The notes below the pieces were generated by a model. That model was not told where the DNA came from, did not search any database, and worked only from the letters and a program-made list of their open reading frames with translations. Positions 33,952 to 46,049 of a DNA stretch of 64,000 nucleotides are shown piece after piece (the stretch's first letter is position 1; each line of letters begins with the position of its first letter). The stretch is from Prostheceraeus crozeri. Taxonomy: Eukaryota > Platyhelminthes > Polycladida > Euryleptidae. The stretch covers positions 62,001 to 126,000 of the forward strand of contig CAJQUW010011644.1 in assembly GCA_907163375.1 (NCBI GenBank), in the 5' to 3' direction. The translations under genes were made by a program, and so were the position numbers.

Positions 33952-34426
33952 TTACTTTTTGTAGTTAACATGCGATTTACTACTTCCATCCGCTTGATGT
34001 CCTCCATCCTTGATGAATGAAATCATATGTGGTAGTATCTCCTTTGTAAAGTTTCTCCATGTGACGTCACTGAAACGGAAAAATCGATAGTCAATATCTT
34101 CTCTCTTTGGTGAACAGACGTATAGCTTGACGGTAGAGTCACACTTTATCCATACCTCGTGATCGAGAGGAATCTTCATCCGTGTCGTATGGTTGTCAAT
34201 CAGAGAACTCTTTCAGGGAAGATAATGCGTTAAGGCTAATGCAAACGCCACGATGTTTTCCACCACTATTTGTTATTAAGTGACGAAAGACTACTTTCTT
34301 AGTATTTGTTATGTGAATGCTTTGTGAGTCGTTTAATTTCCATGTTCTAATGTAATGAGGCATGTTTTCAAATATAAACCTAAATTTATTTGTTTGCATA
34401 AAGCTTGCTATTTTACATCTCAACAT
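33952..34426 (-). pseudogene. Small Polinton B gene downstream of polymerase, unknown
   Basis: Minus-strand coding between polymerase B and the protease, converging with the protease. The visible pieces are FRHLITNSGGKHRGVCISLNALSSLKEF and DHEVWIKCDSTVKLYVC...FRFSDVTWRNFTKEILPHM. A block of the kind 'RGV-x-ISL...L' recalls the PC4-like single-strand-binding fold, but this is a weak guess. Small conserved genes sit at this spot in many Polintons. Broken. Confidence 0.4.
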
Positions 34427-34605
34427 ATCGGAATGATGTTGAGTGCTATGTCTTCAATTCATAGTAGGACTACCTATGTTTTAGTAATTATTTCTACACA
34501 TCGGAAAAATGTAGAAATTTCATTTTGTATTTTGTCTACCTATATATTGGTAAGCATAATTAAGCAGAAAATGTAGTGATTGGTTAGTTTACTTAATTAA
34601 ATTTC

Positions 34606-37157
34606 TTAAACTTCTAAGTAACCTGCAGCAGGAAGGCATCTCCTTCTCTTTGCAGGTGGGGGAAGTCCTAAACTATAGTGTCCATATGGTAGAGATAGAT
34701 TTTTATTTAACCAACAGCGCTTATCCTTCCAAAGTGAAACTCCTCGCTTTCTATATGATTTTGTAGTGACTACGTGATTTTTAGAATTTATGATTGTCAT
34801 TTCCTCACTTGTATCTTTCTCACTGTAGTACACAGTCCTATAATCATTATGATGTATTTTTTTAACTACAGCTCTCTGCACTCCTTTTGCCCGCTTGATG
34901 CTATCACTAGTTGAATCTAGATATTTCATTGAATACATTTTTGGTTTTAGCAAGATCATTTCCTCAAGCAACTTTCCCGCACACTCATCCTTAAAACAAC
35001 CTAATCTGGCTCTGTTTGTAGTTGAGTATAGTCGGTGATGACTGTCATAGTTTGAAGAGTCAAATTTTTCACCAAAACATAGAAGTACATCCTCCAGGAG
35101 GACAGATGGTGAGGTGTATAAACATAGGAAAAAACTGTCGGTATCACCTCCACAAAGCCGCGTTCTATTTCTCAGTGGACATCTTTTCAAATCATTGTAA
35201 TATAGCTGGTACATTTCCAACTTGCAATAGTCAAGTACTGCTTGACCAACGTAAATCAATTTATTAAACATTATTGAACGTTTATACATTTCCATACCAA
35301 CTAGATATTCATCAAATATCTTATGCTGCACATAGAGAGGATGATTTGATAATTTTCGGCATTGATCCACGCTGTTTACTAATTTGAATTTTCTCTTTCG
35401 TCTTACATTTTCCATTGCTTTACCTTATAAAGAATTATTTTTCAACTTAATGACTTTTCAAAGTTAGTACTTGGTTGAGCTCTCTTTTTGTGAATTCATA
35501 TCAATGTACGTTCTCAACCATGGCTTTTGTGTAAACTTTATACCGCTGTGAATTTTTGTGATTTTCATACCCATGGACAAATAAATTTTAATATTGAATG
35601 TACAACATAATTTTCCCTATTGAATTGATGAAGCAAGAGTTTCTTAGTTGAAGTGAATTTAGTGTCTGGTCTTCCTATGTAAATCCTTCATATAAGTTGA
35701 GAACATATTTTGCTCTACGGTCTGCATCTCTGGCGCTAATGGGAAATCGGCAGTGTCATCATGTATGTTTGCAGGATGTTTCAAATCAAAAATATATCCA
35801 ATTTCGCCATCATCATCGATAGTTTGAATATTTTCTTCGTTTAAAAAAATGGCTTACTTCACTTTCATTCAACCATTTAAAATTTGAATGTGGTACACTC
35901 TTACTTAGCGAAGAACCGTTAAGGTTATTGACATCAATGTAAGACAAGTGACGGCTTTCATTTGTATTTTTTGTAATTCCGAAATGCGTGCACGTGCAAT
36001 GTTCGTAAAAGTCATTCCACCCCTTATTCCTCTTTCGAATTGCTTTGTATTAAACGATATGACTATCATAATTCTTAAAATTATAGAAGAAGATGGGCAG
36101 TTCCCGCCTATTTAGTTTTAATCAAATATTTCATTTACTGCATATTGTTTGTCTATATCTTCCTGTTAAATGGTCGTGATCTCTTACTTTTATGCAATCA
36201 TTACTAAACGCAGCTTTACATTTATTACAATTTTTTTACATTTTTATGTTTTTCTTCTTCTTCATCAGAAGAAAGAAACATTGTTTGCCGGCTTATTGCA
36301 CGCTGATTATCATATAAGTTTGAGCTATATTTTTGAGGTGATCCAAGAAGTTCATAACACAATTCTCCCTTTAAAGACTTGATATTTTTTTTCAAATCTG
36401 GACTGGAGAGCTTTATGCCAAACATGATAAACTCCAACTGCTGCTGGTCTGTGTACTTTATTATCGATGTAGCACTCTATATCTGCATAAACAACTAAAG
36501 GAGGACTTAATTTATATTCCATGCTACTTGTGCTAACCTCTAGTTGTTTAGGCATTCTTTCTATTTGTGCCTTTCCACGAACACAAAATTGATAATGTCG
36601 CTCCAAAGTTGCCTTATATGTAAACAATTGGGTTAATCGATCGCAGAAATGTTCGCATCTTCTATTTATTTTTCTATATAATCTTGATAGTTTCTGATTC
36701 CGCAATAGTGTGCACGTTCATTGCTTATAATTAATAGCATGTTCACAGTTCGTTTACCAATAAAGTTGCTGCTATATCGAACACCTTTTAGTCCTTTTTC
36801 GTAAAAGTGAATGTTGATTTTAATGTCATCATTTTTCTCAAACTTAGGAATATCTTTAATTGATGCGGGTGTAGAGATGTCATTCACATTAAGTTCAGAT
36901 GTCCATTTACTATATGATTTTATCTCGTTCCTAGAATATGATACATCATTGTAATGTAGCATTGATAGAACTGAATATGAGAAACAGTCATTTGGATTTG
37001 AATGTACATTAATTACAGTCTTCGAATCTTTCAGACTCTTTGGTGGATTAAATACTTTTCCACCAGAAAGTAATGGACTATTAATGACATTGAATTCTAT
37101 ATTTAGTATTTCATCTATAACCCTATTGCTCTCCTGCTTTGCAAAAGCTTCAATATG
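34606..37157 (-). pseudogene. Polinton B DNA polymerase B, C-terminal part
   Basis: Palm and exonuclease parts of a protein-primed polymerase. It carries CGGDTDSFFL (motif C, near 35145), the VGQAVLDYCKLEMYQLYY block (near 35230), the exonuclease motif YADIECYID (near 36485) and an upstream block with SYSVLSML, GVRYSSNFI and HYCGIRNYQDYI. The tail has KRGVSLWKDKRCWL and LPYGHY. The gene is cut at 37157/37158 by the 16.3-kb TIR element; its N-terminal part is found at 53440-54150. Fossil with many breaks. Confidence 0.88.
37152..37157. repeat. 6-bp target duplication, left (AATATG)
   Basis: AATATG directly before AGTAGTAAG; identical to 53440-53445 directly after CTTACTACT. Confidence 0.9.
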
Positions 37158-38119
37158 AGTAGTAAGCACATTGCAAAATCAAGTGCAAAATGTGAAATGC
37201 TGAGTCATCAGGCTGACTCAGCCCCCCCCTCTGGCAGGAAGGTGAGGGACATGGCCAAGGATGTGTTGGGAGGAATGGGTCCGTGAGGAGAAAACCGCCC
37301 CCCCCCTAACGACTCAACTGACCAAATTGGTTGAAAAGACCAAAGTTGTTCAGAATCATGTGAAACAAACTTCTATCAAGGTTTCAGGTTGAAATTCGTC
37401 CAAAAATTTTTTTCGAAAATGTTTCACTACGGTGGTCTCGACACTTAGGATTTTTTCGTGAAAAAAAAAATTTCAAAATGTTGGAATTGAGCTCCGAGAC
37501 CCATCCCATCGTGTTTGTCGTCAAAAGTTGGGTCGGTGAAGTTTTGGTGTAAAACCGCCCCCCCCCCCCCACAACGACTCAACTGACCAAATTGGTCGAA
37601 AAGACCAAAGTTGTTCAGAATCATGTGAAACAAACTTCTATTAAGGTTTCAGGTTGAAATTCGTCCAAAAAATTTTTTCGAAAATTTTCACTACGGTGGT
37701 CTCGACACTTAGGATTTTTTCAAGTCCAAATGTGAAATGTCGCTTTTTTTATCCAACTTTGATGATGAATAGCGGAGGATTGGAAGTGAATGAAGAGCTC
37801 GGGTTTCTTTTAGGGGCAAGACCGCGCTTTGTTCTCTACGATTCACTCTTTTCAGATGCGTGGCAGGCTCCGTTTCCAAATGAGAGTCTGTTAAAAATCG
37901 AGTTTTTGCGCATTTTCCAAGATTTTGGAACTTTTTGAAAAAACGACCGAGTGTTTTAACTCGGCTTCTGGTCATCGTAGAGGGTCGAGGGATGACTTAA
38001 ATGAAAGGGGAGAGAGAAAACGTGACACTCAAAATTTGGAGTCAATCGGAGCACTAGAACCGGAGATAGACGGGTTTAAAGTTTTTGGATGATGGGTATT
38101 ATGTCATCAGCTGATCGCC

Positions 38120-38186
38120 ACACACTATATAAGCGGGAACCGACAGAGACTTTTCACTTAGAGGAGAGCGATTGTCAAAGGTAGGT
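38120..38186 (+). promoter_or_regulatory. Inward promoter with 5' splice site in left TIR
   Basis: CATCAGCTGAT, then TATATAA (38126-38132), GCGGGAACCGACAGAGAC, and a 5' splice site AAAG/GTAGGT (GT at 38181). The TATA-to-donor distance is 55 bases, so exon 1 would be only about 25 bases and non-coding. The next good 3' splice site with an ATG on this strand is at 44624-44625. Confidence 0.6.
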
Positions 38187-39369
38187 CATCTCTCTGAGCT
38201 CCGATGATAGACATTCCAAATTCCGGACATTCGGAATCCTTCGAAAAATCCTTCGGACATTCCAAATTCCGGGTTTCTGTAAGAAACCGACTTAGAAAAT
38301 TTCATTGCTGATATCAGCTAAAGCGTCAGACTTAGAGGTTCGCCAGGAGATGGCCTTCGTCTCCAGGCCATAAAAGACTCCAAAACTTTAAAGGCTTGTA
38401 ACTTTGCTTCTACAAGTCCGTTTGACTTGATTCAAAAAAAGTACGGTTGCTATTGACCTGCCCTAAGTGATAGACTACCTATAAATGTCATAAGTAGTGC
38501 TAAAAAGTTGAAAATTTTAAATTCACTAGTTTTGAAGGTTTTCTGGGGTTTTCGACCCTGCTGAAGTCAATGAAAGGATTTTTAATGATGTATGAGCCAG
38601 TCTTCTCATGGTATAAGCAGCTTTTCACTGAAAGCGAGCAAGTCACGGAGAGTTTTGCTGTAATATTCCACTGACAGGGTGTTCCTTCGGGACGGCGGAC
38701 GATGCCGTAGTGATAAGTGTGGCAAGGGAGTGTGTCATAATTTAGACCGAAACCGCTGGGGCAACTCATGTCTCATGTTGGGCATTTGACACAGTTCTCA
38801 ACGTAGCACTTTGAACGCCAATCGGTTGAGTCTTAGCTATCTTGTCATGGGTGGCCTCTAAACATCTCCATTGCAAAACGCTGGTGAATCAAGCTGTCTA
38901 CGGCTTGCTATCAAGCTGATCAAAGTCTGCCAACCTCATACCAACTCCACCGGTTTTCATGTCTGGCGATCAAGTCATGGACGGTGCAAGTCACGGAGAT
39001 TTTCGGTGTGATACTTCCTGTGGGTGGGCGTTCTTTCGAGACAGCGGTGAAGTCCGTAGCGATGAGTACTGCACGGGACGTGGGCAATGGTAATCCTTGT
39101 GAAACCTCTCTGCGTCATGTTTGCAAGTGGTTGCCTTTCGTCTCAACGTTGTACTCTGACCGCCAGGGCGACATTTAGCTATCTGCCACAGGTTACCTCA
39201 TAAAATCTCCATTGCACTTGTTTCCCGACAGTTGGCCAACCATGGGAGAATGAACCATGCGTTCTGCTTGTCTCTATCACGGAGACGAATTGATGAATGG
39301 AATGAAGGGAGGAGATTCATGCGCCACACGCAACACATCACAGACTTCTCTTTTCGCTAATGAACAAGC

Positions 39370-40310
39370 TCTTGTCAGTGTTGTCGTCAGAAACTTTATC
39401 ATATTGTACAAAAGTTTTATTGCAACACAGGTTGATGTATAGTTAGAAAGTTTGATCATCAACGTTTTATTCGTAAGTCTAGTCAGAAACTGTATCATGG
39501 TTTGTAAAAGCAAAGTTAGTGTAGTGAACTAGTTCTTTACCGCGACACCCGTTTGAGAAAGTAAAGTTTGATCATCGAACTTTATTCGTGAGTGTCATCA
39601 GAAAGTGTATCATGGTTTGTAAAAGCAAAGTTAGTGTAGTCAGAAACTTTATCATGTATAAAGGTTTTACTGCAGCACAGGTTGATGTATAGTTAGAAAG
39701 TATGATCATGGCGTTTTATGAAACACAAATGCCATAAATGTTAGCGCTAGTGTAGTCAAATAATTTTACTACGACGCACGTTTGTGAAAATGAAGTTTGA
39801 TCATGACGTTTATTCGTGAGTGTCATCAGAAAGTGTATCATGGTTTGTAAAAGCAAAGTTAGTGTAGTCAGAAACTTTATCATGTTGTATAAAGGTTTTA
39901 CTGCTACACAGGTTGATGTATAGTTAGAAAGTTTGATCATTGAAGTTGTATTCGTAAGTCTAATCAGAAAGTGTATCATGTTGTACAAAGGTTTTACTGC
40001 AACACAGGTTGATGTATAGTTAGAAAATTTGATCATGGCGTTTTATGAAACGCAAGTGTTATGAAATGTAAGCGTTATTGTAGTCAAATAATATTACCGC
40101 GACACACGTTTGTGAAAATAATGTTTGATCATTGACGTTGTATGACTGACCGAACTCATCACAGCACTAGAAAGTTTTATCGAAAAGGTTTTACTGCACA
40201 GTGTAGATTGTCTTGTAACTTACTTTCACAGCACTAGAAAGTTTTATCGAAAAGGTTTTACTGCACAGTGTAGATTGTCTTGTAACTTACTTTCACAGTG
40301 TAAGAAAGTT
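39370..40310. repeat. Tandem repeat array in left TIR
   Basis: Imperfect units of about 70-140 bases built from AGTCAGAAACTTTATCATG, TAAAGGTTTTACTGCAACAC, AGGTTGATGTATAGTTAGAA and GTTTGATCAT. Mirrored at about 50560-51540 in the right repeat. Confidence 0.75.
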
Positions 40311-42008
40311 TTATTGGAGACAGTTGTCAAATGTTCCCTATTAGAAAATTCAAACTTCATGACTGTTAGATTCGCTTCATCAGGTTTACTAAAAGCAGTT
40401 TTCTACTGCAATGAGAGTTTAGAATGTTATATGAAAACAGTGTTCGCCACAGCACTAGAAAGTTTTTATCCTTAGTTGAGATCCGGACTGCAGTGTGTAA
40501 AATGTTTTATGTGACAGTCTTTTCACAAATGGTGAAGTGTAAATTCAGAGTGAATACATCTGTTAGGTAGTCATTAACTTTGGATGTGAAGTAAAGCGAA
40601 TCTGTGTACAGAATGAATTGAATATTAGACAACGCATGCAAGTTTTTGACGACTTGAGTGGTTGAAACCAAGTCTAAGTTTAACATGTTGGATATAAAAG
40701 TGAGATGGATAGGAATAAGTGTTGAATGTTTTATAAAACCAGATGTTGTCACACACGTTGAGTGTGATTCCATGACATTGAATCGCCTGGGTTGTAAAGT
40801 CCATCATCCAAGGCTAGGCTCCTCTACGGTTGGATTTAGGGTTTTATATGACATGCATTAACCATTCGTGTAGAATATGTGAAGCACATGTTCGCTTAAA
40901 TGCAAATGTTGAAATAAGTTTGTAAGAAGTCTTTGACAGGTTGTTGTGAAACTTAGCGAACGTTGAAAAAAGTTTTGTGAAATGTTTCTGCAGTCTCACT
41001 CGTTAGCGTACCAGCTTTACTAAATGTGTTGTTTGCCTTTATCAAATTGAATGCATGTGTTTGCACTCTGCATCGACAGCATACAAGTATAGACATAACA
41101 ACCTGTAACGTTGTTAGTCGAATGCATATGAGATAGGAAACATTATGTGTGACATAAAAATCAACCTGCTAGATGAAGTGAAACACAAAAGTGTCACAAC
41201 TAGTTTACGGGAAATAAATGAGAACTGTGACAACGTTTACACTCATCATAGACAGATGAACATACAAATCTGACATTCAAATGAAAGTCGTAAACATGAA
41301 CTGCGGTGTAAGAAACTTTATGTCAACAACTTTATGTTGGTAAAACTTTCATAGATTGCAGTCGTGTTGAAAGCTGATATAAAGACCTATAGAAACACAT
41401 AAGTCTTAGTTCAACGACTCGACCCTTGAACTCACACAATGAATACGTCTGTGTAGAAAACTCATTTGTAGGAAACAGCATTTTCTGTGTGAATGCAGAC
41501 GATGTAAACATGACATTTAACATGGCTTGCAATAGTCAACATGCTGCCATTCAAAATGTTTATCATAAAACCTATCAGTGAAAAAACCCTCCTGTGCCCA
41601 CAAAGAATCATAAGTGCTCTCTGACGCCTGTCTGTCGCACTGCCCCTCAGCAGATAGAGTAGAACACAAAGATGTACGCGCTCTCTCTCTGGCGCCCGTC
41701 TGTCACATGAAACAGAGCTATCGCATCTGTCCCAGGATGCAGGAACGTGTCGTAGCACCTGGCTGATTCCCACACAGCTCATTGCTATCGCGCCGGTAGA
41801 GAGATTATCGTGGGCGACTGAAAGGATTCTCACGTTGACAATTCGTTACTGTACACTCCGCGCGCGCGCAAGTCACCATTTGCTGTTAAAGCATGGACAC
41901 TGTCGATTTGTTCAGTTCTGCAATGTCTTGCTAGCCAGTTACAAAAATGTGGAAGAAATATAAGGGAGACGTTCACACTCATTCATCAATTACAAGTCGT
42001 TTGAAGCA

Positions 42009-42245
42009 ATGTCTTTCGATATCGCTTTCTTTGACATGAGTCGAACCCTTGAGCTCCGCTGTGGATGCAGGGTGAAGATGGGGAAAGTCTTTCTCCTGGC
42101 TGCTTTGCAAGCAGAGAAAGGCGAAGCAATTCGCTGCCCCTTCCATCTTATTCCACATGAGCTTGTGGAGAACCCTTTATTTAGGGATATGGCGCTAGAA
42201 TATCTGGCGTTGCTGAAAATTCAGCGTCCGGAATACTTCGAGTAA
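42009..42245 (+). CDS. 78-residue cysteine-containing protein, unknown
   Basis: Open frame MSFDIAFFDMSRTLELRCGCRVKMGK...CPFHLIPHELV...IQRPEYFE. C-x-C and C-P-F-H about 34 residues apart could bind one zinc; otherwise the protein is helical. A TATA-like run (AAATATAAGGG, about 41957-41967) stands about 45 bases before the ATG with no sign of a splice site, so this looks like an unspliced gene with its own promoter. The end of the coding region forms a perfect 12-bp hairpin whose loop holds the stop codon (42230-42257). No family recognised. Confidence 0.55.
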   Translation: MSFDIAFFDMSRTLELRCGCRVKMGKVFLLAALQAEKGEAIRCPFHLIPHELVENPLFRDMALEYLALLKIQRPEYFE

Positions 42246-42257
42246 TCGAAGTATTCC
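42230..42257 (+). other. Perfect hairpin with the stop codon in its loop
   Basis: GGAATACTTCGA (42230-42241), loop GTAA (42242-42245), TCGAAGTATTCC (42246-42257). The stop TAA of the 78-residue frame is in the loop. A G/C-rich stretch (TCCTTCCGAGGGCCCGG) follows. Confidence 0.75.
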
Positions 42258-42299
42258 ATCGGTCCTTCCGAGGGCCCGGTCACCAATTCGTTGGAGGCC

Positions 42300-44600
42300 A
42301 CCCTATTAACCCTATCAATGATAACTGTTGTTGTATAGCGTATACATGCATTTACTAACTTAGCCATTGGTGAATAACATAGCTAAATTGCTAAAGTCCA
42401 TCATCTGAGGGGTAGGGTTACCTACCGTTGGATTTAGGGATTTGGATAATACAAATGAACGATCTCTTTTAGTGTAGAATGCTTGATGCATATGTTCGCT
42501 TTATAAAATGACTTTGAAGGTAAGACTTAATTTTCATGGTGAAAAGCCAGTTTTGATATCGTTGATGAGAGATAGTTACATACTCATTATGTTATACACT
42601 TTACATTGGATGTGGTCAGCTGAAAGGTGATTGATACATGTTCAATAGAAGCGTTGTATGTATCTTAGTGATTGGAATCATAAGTGTGTAAAGAGTTGAT
42701 GAGGAAAATATATAATAGTCAACGCAGGAAAGTTTCTTGTTATCCAAGCTAGGAATATATGATCCTCATTCATCAGTCAGTGTTGTATTTTAAAAGTCGT
42801 ATGCTGACAGAGACATAAGTTTACTAAATTATACAGCAAAACTCCTAAATACATAGGATAGGTGTCCCTGTGTTGAGATTTAAGGATTTAGCGTTTCAAA
42901 AGTGTAAGTTACATAGATAAATCACTAAGACCATAGCATAGTCAACCCTATGACAAGACTTAGCGTTTTATATGATCCATGTTAGTAATATCTGTTCGTG
43001 TAGAATGTGACTCAATGCGTTTAGTCAGATAATGTGTCATCAATGTCATTCACTTGGTTAGATGATGAAGAAAGTGTGAGATAGAAGTGAAAGTGATCTC
43101 ATAAAGTTTAGAAGACATAGTAGTAGCATTGTAGGAATAAGTAAAGTGAAAGTTATGTCGTATGAAATGAGTGATAGAGGATTAGCTCGCATTGAATTGA
43201 ATTGGTAGTGTAGCAAACAAGCTGTGTGGGTTTCATTAACATATCATGGTCATACTGTGTCGTTTTCTTTTCGCATAAAGTTGGGCTTCAAACAGAGTGG
43301 ATTGGCTTGGTAATAAAGTCACAAGTTTTTGTAAAGTTAGGAATAATATCAGAAGCATTTCAGTGTTAGTAAGATAGGTAAAGTATAAAATAGTGTCACA
43401 AGCATTTCACTGTTTGTAACGTTAGAAATAAAGTTGATGTTTGTAAAGTTTGAAATCATGTTAGAATCATTTCAGTGTTTGTAAGATAGGCGAAGTACAA
43501 AATAAAGTCAAGACCATGTCACTGTTTGTACAGTTAGGAATAATATCAGAATCATTTCAATGTTAGTAAGATAGGTAAAATATAAAAAAGTGTCACAAGG
43601 ATTTCACTGTTTGCAACGTTAGAAATAAAGTTGATGTTTGTAAAGTTTGAAATCATGCTAGAATCCTTTCAGTATTTGTAATATAGGGGACGTATGAAAT
43701 AATGTTAGAATCCTTTCAGCATTTGTAACGTTAGAAGTAAAGTTGATGTGGGAGAACTGTATTCCAGTCATGGTTTAATTGACAATGTGTGTGTGTGCGA
43801 GATTGAGTTCAACAATATTGAGAGATATAACTTCATGCGCTGCGTAAACGAACACTTAATAAGACGATGCGAGTCCAGTGAAAGCTTATACACTTGTATA
43901 AACACATAAAATTGAAATGTCATGGGAATGCAGTATTGAACTTTACTAGCATCCTTCGAATGAAACATTGAATCAAGCCTCTTCGAAAGTGAGCATGATA
44001 TAAGAAAACATTCAAATGGTGTGAAGCCCCTAAGTATCATTGTGAGCATCTGTACGTTTGTCATTCCATGTATTTTATCACATGCTAGGAACTAGTCAAT
44101 CTTTTCATCTTCGTATGCATTCAGTTCACTTGAGGGTCATACAAACTTGCCACTCAGGATAAAGAGATCGCTGTCACAAAGCGTGAGCCGAGCGTCATTC
44201 CCCTTCCGTCACAACGAAGCGAAAATGTCCATTTATAGCAATCTTGACTCCCTGCGTCAGTCAGGAAATTTTGCAGTTGAGATTCCAAATATGGTGAGAT
44301 GAAATCGTTTGAAGGAGACATGACCAAATTTGGACATTGGCATATTCTGTCTTTGTGAGAGAGAAGTATGTAAGGTGCTTCTCCCTACCCAATGTCACTC
44401 CTGTTTCCTCCTTTCGACGGTGAGTCGTCTGACGTTTGCTACCAAATGTTCTAATTTAGAGATTTAAAGTCGGATCTTACAGGCATCACTGATACACTTT
44501 CAAACACTAGGGTCTTAAGGTTAGGACCATCATTGTCTGTCCTATGCTATTTATTACAAATATGTTTCTGATAAACAGTGCTTTCTTGTGAGAACTGTAG
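42300..44600. other. Non-coding interior with short tandem repeats
   Basis: No gene seen. About 43320-43745 is an imperfect tandem array of units like GTTTGTAAAGTTAGAAATAA, AGATAGGTAAAGTATAAAAT and TCATTTCAGTGTTTGTAA. The same units recur at 47240-48060. The stretch would be intron for a transcript that starts in the left terminal repeat. Confidence 0.6.
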
Positions 44601-44625
44601 TAAATAACTAACTTTTATCTTGCAG

Positions 44626-45788
44626 TTTGAACATGGTTTTATCAAAGTCTTCGCGCTACAGCGTCACAAGATGTTCATGCGATAAAGTATACAGAGGGAC
44701 CGAATTTAAAAAGCACTTGAGACAGGTGGAACACATTGGGGAGCATAAGAAGGTCTTTGAAATAAAGACCTGTGTCCATCATGCTGTGGAAGCAGACTGT
44801 GACTTTGTCGAATTTAGGAAAAGACATGACCAGTGTCCTAGTGCGTCTATTTCTAACTGCCACTTCAAAAAGTGGTTTGATGACTTGTATAGACGAAGGC
44901 AGGAGGAGAGGGCGGCTGTAAGACACATTGTCGACTTGGATGATAAGGGGAACGATCATTACCTCAGCGATACAAGCAGCAGTGAGAAGGAAGGGGAAGT
45001 ACAGGAGGTGAGAGCTGTTTTCATGAGTGGTAAACAGGAATCTGAACATGTATCTGAGCACGAATCTGAACATGTAGAGGAGCCACTTAACACTTCTACG
45101 CCAAAGAAAGGTGGTATACGCGAACAAACAAGAGCTCTAGATAGAGATGAGTTGAAGGCGAAGGCATCACAGCAAGCCCATTACATGCTGCTCAAAGATC
45201 GCTATGAGACCGTGAATAGACAAAATAAAGAGATGGTGCAGGACATAGCCAAACTAGAAATTAAAGTGGGAACGGTGAAAGTCTTACAGGAGGAAATATT
45301 ACAGCTGCAGAAGAGAGAGGAAACATTAATGAAAGAGAGGCGGGAATGGAAGGAGAAGGAGATGGCTTATGAGGAGGTAGTATCCGAGTTGAATCATCAG
45401 AGGCAGGAGGTTACCAGACTTGGTGTGATAGAGAGGAACTGTCAAGGGATGAGAGAAGAAAATCATGACCTGAAGAGGAGACTTAGTCAGGCTGAAGACA
45501 TCAACAAGGAAATGAAGAGAAGACACGTAGAGGTACACCTGCCAATCTACAGAAACCAAGTATGTGACGTGCCTACTGTTACAGATGATTTAAACACCAC
45601 GCAGGAGTGCTACGAGGGAGGTGGAGTCACTTGCATTCATATCAGTATGGAGGTAGACGGTCGACTGTGTGATTTTTCAGTGAGAAAAGTGAAGAGGAAA
45701 ATTCCTAGTAAGTTACTCGAACGTCATTGCCTCTCAATCAACTCTAACACCATTTTTCTTTCTTACAGAGATCTTCGAGCAAAAGTAG
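44626..45788 (+). CDS. Zinc/acidic/coiled-coil protein of the 16.3-kb element (novel family)
   Basis: The ATG (44633) comes seven bases after a strong 3' splice site (ACTTTTATCTTGCAG, AG at 44624-44625). The N-terminus (residues about 8-75) is Cys/His-rich: CSCDKVYRGTEFKKH, then CVHHAVEADCDFVEFRKRHDQC, a likely zinc-binding unit. An acidic Ser/Glu segment (about 105-150, repeated ESEHV) follows, then a long coiled coil (about 170-300, many K/E/Q heptads such as LQKREETLMKERREWKEK). A 61-base intron is likely at 45708-45768 (GTAAGT, CTAAC branch-like site, pyrimidine tract, CAG), giving an end at 45788; the frame stays open through it to 46033, so an unspliced form is also possible. I recognise no family. 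It resembles the genes at 14.5 kb and, in layout, 60.0 kb. A DNA- or chromatin-binding role is only a guess. Confidence 0.7.
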
Positions 45789-46049
45789 AGAGGAGTCGGA
45801 GAACGCCACAAACAGCCTTCATGAGGCTAGTGAATGTCCCAAACAGCCTTTATGAGACTACCCATAATGAGGCCAGAAAGTGTTTTCACTTTCTGACGGT
45901 TCCAAGCCCGTTGAACTCAGAGGATGGGTTGAAAATTGATGAAAGGGATGAAAGGATGGTCACTCACACGCCAAACGTATACAGAAATCAAATTTCTTTC
46001 TTCATTAGTTTGCAATCTCTCTTCACAGTGTGATACAAACACTCATCTT

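Larger units (their letters stand above)
37158..41805 (+). repeat. Left terminal inverted repeat of the 16.3-kb element
   Basis: About 4.65 kb, inverted match to about 48978-53439. It holds, from the tip inward: paired MARE/AP-1 sites (37199-37222), a C-rich tract, a 257-base tandem duplication absent from the right repeat (about 37297-37553 and 37554-37690), a TATA/5' splice site unit (38126-38186), a block also seen at 12.4 kb (about 38980-39240), and an array of short repeats (about 39370-40310). Open frames inside it are mirrored in the other repeat and none is convincing. Confidence 0.85.

Noticed and set aside
34355-34576. Plus-strand frame MRHVFKYKPKFICLH...
   Set aside because: Antisense or intergenic to Polinton B minus-strand genes; no motif.
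37557-37570. C-rich run in the left TIR as a G-quadruplex
   Set aside because: A single homopolymer run without the four spaced tracts needed. It can also be a length error.
40507-40807. Overlapping open frames MESHSTCV... and MMDFTTQ... and their mirrors at 50045-50345
   Set aside because: They are duplicated only because they lie in the inverted repeats. They overlap each other in different frames and show no protein-like features or start signals.
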